Source: Caenimonas sedimenti
GTDB taxonomy: Bacteria; Pseudomonadota; Gammaproteobacteria; Burkholderiales; Burkholderiaceae_C
DNA length: 64,000 nucleotides
NCBI RefSeq assembly: GCF_007833165.1
Contig: NZ_VOBQ01000012.1
Span: 1 to 64,000 of the forward strand
Direction of reading: 5' to 3'
Under the pieces are notes generated by a model. It saw only the letters and a program-made list of their open reading frames with translations, searched no databases and had not been told where the DNA came from. The translations under genes and the position numbers were made by a program. Below are positions 51,053-60,626 of this stretch, in pieces. Positions within the stretch are counted from its first letter, which is position 1, and each line of letters begins with the position of its first letter.

Positions 51053-52180
51053 ATGGCACTGATCGTCCTGATGGAGGATGACGCCGCCACGCGCACGTTG
51101 GTCGCGACCGTCCTCAAGAAGGACGGCCACGAAGTCCTGGCCGCCGAGAACGGCGCGCAAGGGCTTTCGCTCGTCGAAGAGAGCCGCCCTGCCCTGATCA
51201 TCAGCGACGTGCAGATGCCGCAGATGACCGGCTTCCAGATGCTGGGCATCCTGCGCCAGAACCCGGCGCTGGCCAGCATCCCCGTCATCCTGCTCACCTC
51301 GCTGCAGGAGCGCGCGCACATGCGCATCGGCATGACGACGGGGGCCGACGACTACATCACCAAGCCCTTCAAGCCGATGGAGCTGCGCGAAGCCGTGGCC
51401 GCGCAGCTGAACAAGGTGCAGATGCAGGCTTCGCTGCAGGCCTCGGCCATCCAGTCGGCGGTGAGCCTCGCGCTGGAGGAGCAGCGCGACGAGCTGGCGC
51501 GCCGCTACGAGTCGCGCCTGGCCACCGAGCTCAGCGAGCGCTGGCCCACCGGCCAGGGCGGCGCCACCGACGAGCGTTTCGACACGGCCACGGTGCTGTT
51601 CGTCGACATCCCGCACTACGCGGGCGTGGCCGAGCGCCTGACGGCGCTGGAGCTCACCGAGCTGATCAAGAAGTTCTACGGCAACGCCAACGACACGGCC
51701 CACCTGTTCGGCGCGCGCTACATGCAGTTCATCGGCGAAGGCCTGCTCGCCGTGTTCACCGACGACACGAATACCGACACGGTGAACCACGCCTTGCGCG
51801 CGGTGCGCACGGCGCTGGGCCTGGTGGAGTCGAGCCGCGGCATCCGCGCCTATCTCGAGGCGCAGTACGCCAGCCGGCGCCTGCCGCCCTTCACCGTGAA
51901 CGTGGCCGTCAACTCCGGGCCCGTCACGCTCACGCAGCTGGAAGACCCGTTGCACGGCGGCACGCAGGTGCTGCCGGTGGGCGACGTGGTGAGCGCCACG
52001 ATGTCGCTGCAGAAGGAGGCCGCGCGCCTGGGCTGGCCCATCGCGGCCAGCGTCACCACGCTGCGCGCCGTCACCGGCGCCGTGCAGACCGGGCCGCGCG
52101 CCATGCTGGAGCTGCCGGGCCGCTCGCAGCCCATCGACGCGGCCGAACTCACAGGACTCGCTGCACCCATGAAGAGATGA
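51053..52180 (+). CDS. response regulator with class III cyclase-like output
   Basis: A 375-residue protein. REC domain 1-120: acidic Asp9/Asp10, acceptor Asp52 ('LIISDVQMP'), 'LLTSLQER' and Lys in '[11 protein letters not shown]'. The C-terminal cyclase-like domain is at about 180-340, with Asp in '[11 protein letters not shown]' and 'IGEGLLAVF' where the second metal Asp of active enzymes ('GDG') is Glu. Activity is thus uncertain; it may bind rather than make a cyclic nucleotide. The stop overlaps the start of the hybrid kinase (ATGA), its likely partner. Confidence 0.85.
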   Translation: MALIVLMEDDAATRTLVATVLKKDGHEVLAAENGAQGLSLVEESRPALIISDVQMPQMTGFQMLGILRQNPALASIPVILLTSLQERAHMRIGMTTGADDYITKPFKPMELREAVAAQLNKVQMQASLQASAIQSAVSLALEEQRDELARRYESRLATELSERWPTGQGGATDERFDTATVLFVDIPHYAGVAERLTALELTELIKKFYGNANDTAHLFGARYMQFIGEGLLAVFTDDTNTDTVNHALRAVRTALGLVESSRGIRAYLEAQYASRRLPPFTVNVAVNSGPVTLTQLEDPLHGGTQVLPVGDVVSATMSLQKEAARLGWPIAASVTTLRAVTGAVQTGPRAMLELPGRSQPIDAAELTGLAAPMKR

Positions 52181-55100
52181 GGCTCGTCCCGCTGCGGCGC
52201 ATCCTGGCGGCCAGCCTGGTGCTGCTGGCCGCGGTGCCGGCGCTGCTGGTGGCGTGGACGCTCGGGCGGGCCGGTTCGGCCTCGGTGGAGGAGCTGGGCG
52301 GGCGCATCCTCACGCACGTGGCCGAGGGCGTGCAGGCCGGCACCGAGAACCAGTTGCAGTCGGCGCACGACGTGCTCAATGGCCTCTTCCCCGAGCGCCT
52401 GAACGCGGCGCAGACCGCCAAGGCGCGCGAATGGCTGCGCAACCTGCCGCGCTTCGAGCCCACCGCCTTCGTCATCACGCGCATGTCACCCGAGGTGCCC
52501 ACCGTGCACTTCGCCAACCTGCGCGGCGAATACTTCGGCGTGGAGGCCATGCCCGAGGCCACCAAGGTGGCCATGCGCGCCATGCACGGCACGGCGCGCA
52601 GTTTCTGGCTGGCGCAGGAGCCGGGGGACCGGCGCAAGCCGCTGCCGGTGGACGCTTCCAGCTTCGAGCCGCGCACCACCATCTGGTACAGCGGGGCCAT
52701 GCAGGCGAAGGACCGCGTGTTCTCGCCGGTGCGCGTGTCGCCCGAGCGCAAGCAGCTGATGGTGAGCCTGTCGCAGCCGGTGTTCGATGCCGATGGCGGC
52801 GCGGCCGGCGTGTTCGGGGCCGACTTGTACTTGCAGCGCCTGGCCGAGGTGCTGCGCACCCAGCGCATCAGCGCGCGCGGCGCGGCCTTCGTCATCGACG
52901 ACAAGAACCAGCTGGTGGCCAGTTCGGCCGGCGATGCTTTGTTCGTGGAATTCCCCGGCGGCTTCGCCCTGCGCACGCCGAAAGACAGCGCCAACACGAT
53001 CATCCGCGCGGGCTTCTCCGCGCTCGAAGGCCTGCGCGCCCGCAAGTCCGAGGATTCGGTGGCGGCGGACACGCGGCTGCAGCGCCTGCCGCTGGAGAAC
53101 GACACGCTGCTGATGGTGCAGCGGCCCTTCGGCGAAGCGCTGGGGCTGCGCTGGACGCTGGTGGTGGCGGCGCCGGAGAGCGACTTCACGGGCGAGATCA
53201 CGAAGGCGTCGAAGCAGGCCGCGACCGGCGGCGTGGTGCTGGTGGCGCTGGGCACGCTCATCGCCTTCCTGCTGGCGCGCGGCATCGGGCGGCGGCTGGG
53301 GCGCCTGTCGCTGGCCGCGGAGCAACTGGGGCGCGGCGAGGTGCCGGTGATCCAGGGCGACACGCGCATCCGCGAGGTGCGGCAGTTGTCGCAGGTGCTG
53401 CACGACAGCGCGGAGCAGCTGCAGGCGTTCCGCGCGCAGGTGCGCAAAGACGCCGAGGCGCTGCAGCAGGCCAACGAAACGCTGGAGGCGCGGGTGGAGG
53501 AGCGCACCGCCGAACTCACCACCTCGCGGGAGGAGGCGCTGGCCGCGGCGCGCGCCAAGGCGGCTTTCCTCGCAACCATGAGCCACGAGATCCGCACGCC
53601 GCTGAACGGGGTGGTGGGCATGAGCACCCTGCTGGCCGAGACGCCCTTGAATTCCGAGCAGCGTGACTACCTGGAAACCATCCGGCTCTCCAGCGACCAG
53701 TTGCTGGCGGTCATCAACGACATCCTCGATTTCTCCAAGATCGAATCGGGCAAGCTCGAGCTGGAGGAGGAGCCGGTCGCCCTGCGTGCCGCCGTGGAGG
53801 AAGCTTGCGACATCGCCGCCCCGCGTGCGCGTGAAAAGGGGCTGGAGCTGATCATCGACATCCCCGAGACGGGGCCGGGCGCGGTGCCGGCGGCGATCAA
53901 GGGCGACGTGACGCGGCTGCGCCAGGTGCTCATCAACCTGATCAACAACGCCGTGAAGTTCACGGCCAAGGGCGAGGTGGCGGTGCACGTGCGGCAGCTG
54001 AAAGCCGACGACGGCCAGGGCCGCGCGCTGCTGGAGTTCCGCGTCAGCGACACCGGCATCGGCATCCCGCCGGAGCGGGTGAACTCGCTGTTCGAGGCGT
54101 TCACGCAGGTGGACGCCTCGACCACCCGCAAGTACGGCGGCACCGGCCTCGGCCTGGCCATCTGCAAGCGGTTGGTGGAGCTGATGGATGGCCAGCTCGG
54201 CGTGGAAAGCGATTACGGCAAGGGCTCGACCTTCTGGTTCACTGTGGCCGCGCCGGTGACGGAACTCGCGCCCAGCTTCAGTCCCGCGGATGCGGGGCGG
54301 CTGATGGGCGCGCGCGTGCTGGTGGTGGACGACCATGCCACCAACGTGCGCGTGCTCACGCGGCAACTGCAGCTGTGGGACATGCAGGTGGCCACGGCCG
54401 AGAGCGCGCGCGAGGCGCTGGATTGGCTGCGCCAGACGGTGGCGCGGCCGGAAGTGATCATCACCGACATGCACATGCCCGACATGGATGGCGTGGCTTT
54501 CGCGGCGGCGCTGAAGGACGAGCCGGCCTGGCGCGACATTCCCATCGTGCTGCTCAGTTCCGGCTTCATGCCGGCCGCGCACGAGAGCGCGCAGTTGTTC
54601 CAGGCCCGCCTGCTCAAGCCGGCGCGCCAGAGCCAGCTGTTCGAAACCGTGCTGCGCTGCCTGGCGCCGGAGGCCGCCGGTGCGGTGGTGGCGCCCGCCG
54701 TCGTGGACAACAAGAAGCACGCGACGGTGCTGGTCGCCGACGACAACGCGGTCAATCTCAAGGTGGCCTGCGCGATGCTGCTCAAGCTGGGCTACGAGGT
54801 GCGCACCGCGGCCGACGGGCAGCAGGCGGTGGAAGCCGTGGCCCAGGCCGCGGCGCGCAAGGAACGCATCGCCGCCATCCTGATGGACGTGAACATGCCG
54901 GAGCTGGACGGGCTGGAGGCGACGCGGCAGATCCAGTCGGCCTGGGGCGACGAAGCGCCGCCCATCATCGCGGTGACGGCGGCCGCCTCCGACGAGGACC
55001 GCGCGCGTTGCGAGGCGGCCGGCATGGATGCCTACCTCACCAAGCCGCTGCAGGTGGCGGCGCTGGCGCAGGCGCTGGAGAAGTGGATCGGGGTGGTGGA

Positions 55101-55515
55101 GGCGCCCGCTGGGGCGGCGCCGGCTGGCCCTGTCACTGCAGCACCTTCCGCCGCGCCTGCCGTGGAGCCGGCGGCGCCGCTGATGGACTTCAGCCGGCTG
55201 GAGGAATTCCGCGAGTTCGACGACGAGGAGCTGACGCTCACGCGCGAAGTGATCGGGCTCTTCACCGCCGACACACCGGCGCGGCTGGAGGCGATCGCCG
55301 CGGCGGTGGCGGCGCAGGATGCCGCTGCCCTGGCCGTTGCGGCGCATGCGTTGAAGGGGTCGGCCAGCAACGTGGGGGCGACGGCTCTCCACCTGGCCGC
55401 CGGGTCCCTGGAAACGGATGCGAAGGCCGGCTGGCCGGGCGATGCGGCGGAGCGGTCGGCGGAGCTCAATGCGCTGTGGGTCGAGACGCGGAAAGCCATC
55501 GAGGGCTGGGCTTGA
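52177..55515 (+). CDS. hybrid sensor histidine kinase with two receivers and an Hpt domain
   Basis: A 1112-residue phosphorelay kinase. TM1 is at about 8-28; a periplasmic Cache-like sensor spans 30-345; TM2 is 350-368, then HAMP ('[20 protein letters not shown]'). A coiled coil reaches HisKA with His470 in '[16 protein letters not shown]'. HATPase_c ends in '[14 protein letters not shown]'. Receiver 1 starts near 711 ('[14 protein letters not shown]', '[12 protein letters not shown]') and receiver 2 near 848 ('[14 protein letters not shown]', '[11 protein letters not shown]'). The Hpt at about 1010-1112 has His in '[13 protein letters not shown]'. A BarA/TorS-like layout. Coupled to the regulator upstream. 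Confidence 0.92.
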   Translation: MRLVPLRRILAASLVLLAAVPALLVAWTLGRAGSASVEELGGRILTHVAEGVQAGTENQLQSAHDVLNGLFPERLNAAQTAKAREWLRNLPRFEPTAFVITRMSPEVPTVHFANLRGEYFGVEAMPEATKVAMRAMHGTARSFWLAQEPGDRRKPLPVDASSFEPRTTIWYSGAMQAKDRVFSPVRVSPERKQLMVSLSQPVFDADGGAAGVFGADLYLQRLAEVLRTQRISARGAAFVIDDKNQLVASSAGDALFVEFPGGFALRTPKDSANTIIRAGFSALEGLRARKSEDSVAADTRLQRLPLENDTLLMVQRPFGEALGLRWTLVVAAPESDFTGEITKASKQAATGGVVLVALGTLIAFLLARGIGRRLGRLSLAAEQLGRGEVPVIQGDTRIREVRQLSQVLHDSAEQLQAFRAQVRKDAEALQQANETLEARVEERTAELTTSREEALAAARAKAAFLATMSHEIRTPLNGVVGMSTLLAETPLNSEQRDYLETIRLSSDQLLAVINDILDFSKIESGKLELEEEPVALRAAVEEACDIAAPRAREKGLELIIDIPETGPGAVPAAIKGDVTRLRQVLINLINNAVKFTAKGEVAVHVRQLKADDGQGRALLEFRVSDTGIGIPPERVNSLFEAFTQVDASTTRKYGGTGLGLAICKRLVELMDGQLGVESDYGKGSTFWFTVAAPVTELAPSFSPADAGRLMGARVLVVDDHATNVRVLTRQLQLWDMQVATAESAREALDWLRQTVARPEVIITDMHMPDMDGVAFAAALKDEPAWRDIPIVLLSSGFMPAAHESAQLFQARLLKPARQSQLFETVLRCLAPEAAGAVVAPAVVDNKKHATVLVADDNAVNLKVACAMLLKLGYEVRTAADGQQAVEAVAQAAARKERIAAILMDVNMPELDGLEATRQIQSAWGDEAPPIIAVTAAASDEDRARCEAAGMDAYLTKPLQVAALAQALEKWIGVVEAPAGAAPAGPVTAAPSAAPAVEPAAPLMDFSRLEEFREFDDEELTLTREVIGLFTADTPARLEAIAAAVAAQDAAALAVAAHALKGSASNVGATALHLAAGSLETDAKAGWPGDAAERSAELNALWVETRKAIEGWA

Positions 55516-55517
55516 GG

Positions 55518-57260
55518 TCAGGCCTTGGGCACGCGCCCCTTGACCCGCGGCTCCCGCAGGAAATCAAAGTCCACCCCCTGGTCCGCCTGGGTCACCGTCT
55601 CCAGGAACAGCTTGCGATAGCCGCGCGGCGCAGCCGGCGGTGTCTGCGGTGATTCCTTCGCCCGGCGCGCCAGCTCTTCATCTGTCACCAGCAGCTGCAA
55701 CTCGCGCCGGCTCACCGACAAGCGGATGCGATCCCCATCGCGCACATAGGCCAGCGGCCCGCCGATCGCCGACTCCGGCGTGACGTGCAGCACGATGGTG
55801 CCGAAGGCCGTGCCGCTCATGCGGCCGTCGGAAATGCGCACGATGTCCTTCACGCCCTGCCGCCCCAGCTTGCGCGGAATGGGGATGTAGCCCGCTTCCG
55901 GCATGCCGGGCGCACCCTTGGGGCCGATGTTCTGCAGCACCAGGATGTCGTCGGCCGTCACGTCGAGGTCGTCGCTGTCGATGCGGTTGGCCAGGTCTTC
56001 CAGACCGGTGAACACAACGGCGCGGCCTTCGTGCTCCATCAGCTTCGGCGCGGCGGCGGACTGCTTGATGATGGCGCCGCCCGGCGCCAGGTTGCCTTGC
56101 AGCACGGCGATGCCGCCTTGCGGGTAGATCGGGTTGGCGCGGGTCTTGACGACGTCCTGCGCAAAGGCGGCTGGCGCGTCTTCGAGCTCTTCGCCCAGCG
56201 TGCGGCCGGTCACCGTCAGCGCGTCCAGGTGCAGCAGCGGCTTCAGTTCGCGCAGCAACGTCGCCATGCCACCCGCCGCGTGGAAGTGCTCCATGTAGTG
56301 CGCGCCGGAAGGCTTCAGGTCCACCAGCACCGGCGTCTCGTTGCCCATGCGGTCGAGCGCCTTCAGGTCGACTTCGAAACCCATGCGCCCCGCGATGGCG
56401 GTCAAGTGCACGATGGCATTGGTGGAGCCGCCGATGGCCAGCAGCACGCGCATCGCGTTCTCGAAGGCCTTCTCCGTGAGGATCTTGTCGATGGCGAGGC
56501 GCTGCTTCGCCATCTGGACGGCGGCGGCGCCGGTTGCCTCGGCCACGCGCATGCGATCCGCCGTCACGGCCGGCGGCGTCGCGCCGCCCGGCACCGTCAT
56601 GCCCAGCGCTTCAGCGATGCAGGCCATGGTGCTGGCCGTGCCCATCACCGAGCAGGTGCCGACGCTGGGCACCAGCTGGTTGTTGACCGCGGCGATCTCC
56701 TGCGCATCGATCTCCTCCGCGCGGAAGCGGCCCCAGTAGCGCCGGCAATCGGTGCAGGCACCGACGACCTCGCCGCGGTGCGAGCCGGTCAGCATGGAAC
56801 CGGTGATGAGCTGGATGGCCGGCAGGCCGGCGGAGGCGGCGCCCATCAACTGCGCCGGCACGGTCTTGTCGCAGCCGCCGATCAGCACCACGGCGTCCAT
56901 CGGCTGCGCCAGCAGCATCTCCTCGGTGTCCATGGACATGAGGTTGCGCAGGTACATGCTGGTCGGCTGCGCGAAGCTTTCGCCGATGGAGATGGTGGGA
57001 AACTTCACCGGCAGGCCGCCCGCCAGCATGATCCCGCGCTGCACGGCTTCCAGCAGCTGCGGCATGTTGCCGTGGCAGGGGTTGTAGCCGCTGCCGGTGT
57101 CGGTGATGCCGATCACGGGGCGGTCGAGCGCGGCGTCCGTGTACCCAGCGCCCTTGATGAAGGCCTTGCGCAGGAACAGCGAGAACCCGGCGTCGCCATA
57201 GTTCACCAGGCCCTTGCGCATGCCCGCGGGCTTGCTACTTTCGTCTTTAGGATCACTCAT
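55518..57260 (-). CDS. IlvD/Edd-family dehydratase (sugar-acid dehydratase-like)
   Basis: A 580-residue Fe-S dehydratase. Cluster-binding cysteines appear in '[18 protein letters not shown]', '[11 protein letters not shown]' and '[16 protein letters not shown]'. '[19 protein letters not shown]' is the C-terminal signature. It is closer to the L-arabinonate/D-xylonate/galactonate dehydratases than to housekeeping IlvD, so a role in sugar-acid breakdown is likely; the substrate is not decided here. ATG at 57260 ('[10 protein letters not shown]') is preferred to ATG at 57290, which lies in the divergent region. Confidence 0.87.
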   Translation of the reverse strand: MSDPKDESSKPAGMRKGLVNYGDAGFSLFLRKAFIKGAGYTDAALDRPVIGITDTGSGYNPCHGNMPQLLEAVQRGIMLAGGLPVKFPTISIGESFAQPTSMYLRNLMSMDTEEMLLAQPMDAVVLIGGCDKTVPAQLMGAASAGLPAIQLITGSMLTGSHRGEVVGACTDCRRYWGRFRAEEIDAQEIAAVNNQLVPSVGTCSVMGTASTMACIAEALGMTVPGGATPPAVTADRMRVAEATGAAAVQMAKQRLAIDKILTEKAFENAMRVLLAIGGSTNAIVHLTAIAGRMGFEVDLKALDRMGNETPVLVDLKPSGAHYMEHFHAAGGMATLLRELKPLLHLDALTVTGRTLGEELEDAPAAFAQDVVKTRANPIYPQGGIAVLQGNLAPGGAIIKQSAAAPKLMEHEGRAVVFTGLEDLANRIDSDDLDVTADDILVLQNIGPKGAPGMPEAGYIPIPRKLGRQGVKDIVRISDGRMSGTAFGTIVLHVTPESAIGGPLAYVRDGDRIRLSVSRRELQLLVTDEELARRAKESPQTPPAAPRGYRKLFLETVTQADQGVDFDFLREPRVKGRVPKA

Positions 57261-57289
57261 CCGCACGCCGCCTTTCGAGCCCGGAGACA

Positions 57290-57751
57290 ATGGCGGCTAG
57301 CGTACACCTGTCTCACGGAGTTTTCCCCTTGCCCGCCACCCCCCTCTTCCACCTCGCCTTCCCCGTTCGTGACATCGCCGAAGCCCGTCGCTTCTATGGC
57401 GACCTGCTGGGTTGCCCCGAAGGCCGCAGCTCCGACGCCTGGGTCGATTTCGATTTCTACGGCCACCAGGTCGTTGCGCACCTGTCGCCCGACGAATGCC
57501 GCAACGCGCCGACGGGCGACGTCGACGGCGACCAGGTGCCGGTCCGGCACTTCGGTGTGATCCTCGACATCCCCGCGTGGGAGAAACTGGCCGCCAAGCT
57601 GCAGGGCGCCGGAACGAAATTCATCATCGAGCCGCACGTGCGCTTCAAGGGCGAAGTGGGCGAGCAGGCCACCATGTTCTTCCTGGACCCGTCGGGCAAT
57701 GCCTTGGAGTTCAAGGCCTTCGCCGACATGGGCCAGGTGTTCGCCAAGTAG
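57290..57751 (+). CDS. VOC-family (glyoxalase-like) protein
   Basis: A 153-residue protein with two VOC modules. '[20 protein letters not shown]' opens module 1, with His as first ligand; '[18 protein letters not shown]' and '[15 protein letters not shown]' make module 2, with Glu as last ligand. It resembles the dioxygenase-like YwkD/GloA-type proteins; substrate unknown. ATG at 57290 has GGAG four bases upstream; the first 16 residues are not conserved in the fold, so TTG further in is possible. Confidence 0.85.
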   Translation: MAASVHLSHGVFPLPATPLFHLAFPVRDIAEARRFYGDLLGCPEGRSSDAWVDFDFYGHQVVAHLSPDECRNAPTGDVDGDQVPVRHFGVILDIPAWEKLAAKLQGAGTKFIIEPHVRFKGEVGEQATMFFLDPSGNALEFKAFADMGQVFAK

Positions 57752-57753
57752 CC

Positions 57754-57954
57754 ATGGAAAGACGGCGCCTGCGGGTCGGCCAGTCCATCTCGCCCGAGGA
57801 ATTCGACGAGCTGGACGACGAGCAGCTGGCGCGGCTGGTGCCCAAGGCGTACCGCGATTACTTTCCCGGCAAGGATGCGTGTGCGGAAGGACATTTCTAT
57901 CTGCACGACGGGACGGCGTGGAGTTTCTATAAAGGTGGGTTGCTGGACGAGTAG
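57754..57954 (+). CDS. small conserved-looking hypothetical protein (66 residues)
   Basis: A 66-residue acidic protein in a different frame from the VOC gene, starting two bases after its stop. 'SISPEEFDELDDEQLARLVP' is helical and 'FYLHDGTAWSFYKGGLLDE' closes it. No family is recognised, but the phase, spacing and amino-acid use look coding. Cotranscribed with VOC and phosphoesterase genes. Confidence 0.55.
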   Translation: MERRRLRVGQSISPEEFDELDDEQLARLVPKAYRDYFPGKDACAEGHFYLHDGTAWSFYKGGLLDE

Positions 57955-57963
57955 CCTGGCGTC

Positions 57964-58431
57964 ATGACCGTGCCCATCCGCGTTGGCGTCATTTCGGACA
58001 CCCATGACCTCCTCCGGCCGGGCGCCAAGGAGTTCCTGCGCGGAAGCGACCTGATCATCCATGGCGGCGACATCTGCAGTGCAAGTGTCCTCGCGGAGCT
58101 TGCGACCATCGCACCAGTGACTGCGGTGCGCGGGAACAATGACAAGGGCGCCTGGGCTCAGCGTCTCCTGAAATCTGAACTCGTCCAGGTCGGCAAGATC
58201 TTCGTCTATGTCATCCATGACCTGAACGAGATCGACATCGATCCTGCGGGCGCGGGCGTCAAGGTGGTTGTTTCCGGGCACTCGCACCGCCCCAAGGTCG
58301 AAGAGAAGGGCGGCGTCCTCTTCGTCAATCCAGGCAGCGCCGGCCCTCGGCGGTTCAGGTTGCCGATCAGCATTGCCCAAATACTTGTCGACGGCGCCTC
58401 GGCTTCAGCCAGAGTGGTGGAGCTGGCGTAG
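57964..58431 (+). CDS. YfcE/MJ0936-type metallophosphoesterase
   Basis: A 155-residue calcineurin-like phosphoesterase. Metal motifs in order: 'GVISDTHD' (Asp, His), 'IIHGGDICS' (Asp), 'VRGNNDKG' (Asn; usual G-N-[CN]-D), 'IHDL' and 'VSGHSHRPK' (His pair). 'FVNPGSAGPRR' is the family's end motif. It probably hydrolyses a phosphodiester; the substrate is unknown. Its stop overlaps the GTG of the next gene (TAGTG). Confidence 0.88.
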   Translation: MTVPIRVGVISDTHDLLRPGAKEFLRGSDLIIHGGDICSASVLAELATIAPVTAVRGNNDKGAWAQRLLKSELVQVGKIFVYVIHDLNEIDIDPAGAGVKVVVSGHSHRPKVEEKGGVLFVNPGSAGPRRFRLPISIAQILVDGASASARVVELA

Positions 58432-58769
58432 TGCAGAAGCGTGCGAAACCCTTGACGCGAATCGCGCGCTGGAAACCTCTCGGCATCGCCGCGTTCATCG
58501 TCGCCGTGCTCATTGCCATCGCGGCGCTTGGCCAACTGTGGATCACCAGGTCCGAGCCCTACGAGCTGGCTCGGGCCCTCTTGGGCGACAAGCTCGGAGT
58601 CGCGCCGCACACCATCGGCCTCGATCGCTTTGCCGGGTTCAAATTTTCAGATGGCCCGGACTCGGGGCACGCGCGATTCGTGCTCTGCGGCGCGTCAGGC
58701 AAGTGCTTCTTCGTCTTCGCCCAGAAGCTCGAGGGGCGCTGGGCGATCGCCGACCTGATCGAGCGATAG
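58431..58769 (+). CDS. hypothetical membrane-anchored protein
   Basis: A 112-residue protein with a basic N-terminus, one TM segment ('PLGIAAFIVAVLIAIAALGQ', about 16-35) and a C-terminal soluble domain outside the membrane. 'SEPYELARALLGDKLG' and 'CFFVFAQKLEGRWAI' recall Coa1/DUF3592-like small domains, but the match is not firm. GTG start overlapping the phosphoesterase stop. Confidence 0.55.
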   Translation: MQKRAKPLTRIARWKPLGIAAFIVAVLIAIAALGQLWITRSEPYELARALLGDKLGVAPHTIGLDRFAGFKFSDGPDSGHARFVLCGASGKCFFVFAQKLEGRWAIADLIER

Positions 58770-58771
58770 GA

Positions 58772-59335
58772 TCACGGCACCGCCGCATCAGCTCCCTTGT
58801 CTCGTAGCCAGGCGGCAATCACAGGTGCCATCGCACCATCGTCGCGAATCCTCCGTCCATTGGACGTCATGCTCTTGTTCCACGGCTGTGCCGGAACGAT
58901 CGCACGCCCCCCCGGCCAGCAACGCTGCCAGTCTTCCACGTAGGGCAACCAGTCGTCGACCAGCAGGTCGCCAGCCACCAAACTCTTGTCGTCGGTGATG
59001 ATGACCGGGACGTCCGGAAGGTGCGCCCGGCACCAGGCAACCTTGTCGGCCCACACATGGCCCGGCGCTCGCGGCCCCTTCGTCAGCACCGCCACACGAT
59101 AGCCGGCCTCCCTCAGCTGGCCGAGGAGCGCGAAGCCAGCCGGCCGCGGCACCAGCTGCAGCCAGAAGCCCGGGGCGGACATGACGTGGAGCCGGCGAAC
59201 ATCGGCACCGAGAGCCGCGTGGGACGAACCCAAACGGGCCAGACCGGCTTCCAGCGCGGGCGTGCATTCCGCCAGGGTATCGCCCAGGTCCACGAGCGCC
59301 AGCGGCACGCCCCTGCTCACATCAGCGGACCACAT
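58772..59335 (-). CDS. HAD-superfamily NT5C-like protein with altered motif I
   Basis: A 187-residue protein like 5'(3')-deoxyribonucleotidases. Motif I reads 'LVDLGDTLAEC' (Asp16, Gly18, Asp19), so the second catalytic Asp of D-x-D is glycine. 'VAVLTKGPRAPGHVWADKV' is motif II with Thr/Lys; 'VIITDDKSLVAGDLLVDD' is motif III/IV. It probably binds, but may not hydrolyse, a nucleotide; alternatively Asp19 substitutes. The first codons overlap the end of the TIR gene by 14 bases, implying coupling. Confidence 0.65.
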   Translation of the reverse strand: MWSADVSRGVPLALVDLGDTLAECTPALEAGLARLGSSHAALGADVRRLHVMSAPGFWLQLVPRPAGFALLGQLREAGYRVAVLTKGPRAPGHVWADKVAWCRAHLPDVPVIITDDKSLVAGDLLVDDWLPYVEDWQRCWPGGRAIVPAQPWNKSMTSNGRRIRDDGAMAPVIAAWLRDKGADAAVP

Positions 59336-60599
59336 AGACCCGGCGGCGAAACTGCCGCGCGAAGTAGTAGGCCAGACACAGCCTCTCCTGCTCGTTCCGA
59401 TACCAGAAAAATTCCTGGCCTTCGAACATGAAGCGCTTCTTCAGCGGAGTGCCGGCCGGAGGCTCGCGGCACATGAGCCGCAATGGGGTGCCGGTGCCCA
59501 TTGCGATACCGGCCTCGATCAAGGTATTGCGGTGATCATCCGACACATCGGCGACCACCAAGGCGGCATGGCGGATCCGGTCGATGATGGCCTTCTGGAC
59601 ATTGTCCTCGGCGAGCCTGACGCCGCGGACACACTCCATGTTGCTTGCCCGTTCGATCACGGAGCTGACAGCGCCCGCCCCGTCCGGGTCGTTTCGAAGC
59701 GAGGATGCCCAAAAGATGTACGAACCGGCTCTCTTGCGCGGCCTGGATTTGAGGTACTCGTCGAAGATGTCCAGGTGATCCGCGAGTGCGCGGCGACCTT
59801 CGGTCGAGGGTTGGAGTTCGAAGGCGGCGCCACGAAAACTGCTCTGGACCATGTCGGCGGGCACGGCGACACCGGGCTCGACCAGCAGCAGCACCGGCAA
59901 CTCCTGCTGCAGGCCGAACTGTGCCTCCTCCAGGATGTACGGGGAAGTTGCGGACCCCGGTTGAGTGGGATCGTGTGGCAGCAACGCGACGACACCACGT
60001 GTCGTCCGCTGGATGGCTCGGACCCGGTCGTCCGCGAGATGCATGAGGTTCGGCGCGTCGCCGATCAATCGCCAGCCTACGTTACGTAACACCTCCAGGG
60101 ATTCCCGCGCGAGCGCCGAACGCCTGCTCCAGGGCACGGCCAAATAGACGTCGTGCTCGTTGTCGAATCGATGCGGAACATCAGACGCCAGCGAGCAAAG
60201 CAATCGCGCCATGCCGCGGGCGTCCAGCTGCCTCAAATCAATGATCTCCGAGGCCTGAAGCCAAGGGGGCGCTTCCGCGTCGTCCAGGCGCGCACAGACC
60301 AACTCGAACCCGTCGTTCGCGCGCTGCTCGTTGAGCGAGACCTCGTATTCGGCCTTGCACCACGTCGAAGCGAGCCAGGCTTTGGACAGGCAGATCAGTG
60401 TGCCGCGGCAGTTGCGGATCGCGCCGCTCAGCAGCTCCGAGGAGCGCTGGGCGGCATTGCCCTCTATCGCATCGAACCACAGGCGGAGTCCGCATTTGTC
60501 GTCAAGCAACGCAACGATGTCGGCCACCTTCGCGACGTCGGGATGACCGTAGCTGACAAAGAAGTCTTTGTCGCGCTTCTGGAGCTTGATGCCGGGCAT
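59322..60599 (-). CDS. three-domain TIR protein, candidate anti-phage NADase effector
   Basis: A 425-residue protein. TIR-like domain about 11-140: 'KDFFVSYGHPD' (strand A), 'GLRLWFDAIEG' (strand B and BB loop), 'LICLSKAWLASTWCKAEYEV' with Trp80, Cys81 and putative catalytic Glu84. Segment 148-240 ('VYLAVPWSRRSALARES', 'RGVVALLPHDPTQPGS') and segment 292-378 ('GSYIFWASSLRNDPDG', 'ALVVADVSDDHRNTLIEAG') each look like a further Rossmann-type nucleotide-binding domain, similar to the deoxyribosyltransferase-like group that recurs in defence proteins. No TM segment. Known TIR effectors cleave NAD+ on infection; this is inferred here. GC looks lower than in the flanks. Confidence 0.7.
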   Translation of the reverse strand: MPGIKLQKRDKDFFVSYGHPDVAKVADIVALLDDKCGLRLWFDAIEGNAAQRSSELLSGAIRNCRGTLICLSKAWLASTWCKAEYEVSLNEQRANDGFELVCARLDDAEAPPWLQASEIIDLRQLDARGMARLLCSLASDVPHRFDNEHDVYLAVPWSRRSALARESLEVLRNVGWRLIGDAPNLMHLADDRVRAIQRTTRGVVALLPHDPTQPGSATSPYILEEAQFGLQQELPVLLLVEPGVAVPADMVQSSFRGAAFELQPSTEGRRALADHLDIFDEYLKSRPRKRAGSYIFWASSLRNDPDGAGAVSSVIERASNMECVRGVRLAEDNVQKAIIDRIRHAALVVADVSDDHRNTLIEAGIAMGTGTPLRLMCREPPAGTPLKKRFMFEGQEFFWYRNEQERLCLAYYFARQFRRRVYVVR

Positions 60600-60626
60600 G
60601 GCGGGATGATGCCTGTCGCCGGCGCT

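Noticed and set aside
52486-55392. A 968-codon open frame on the minus strand
   Set aside because: It is the mirror of the hybrid kinase at 52177-55515, which has every kinase motif; the antisense frame has none.
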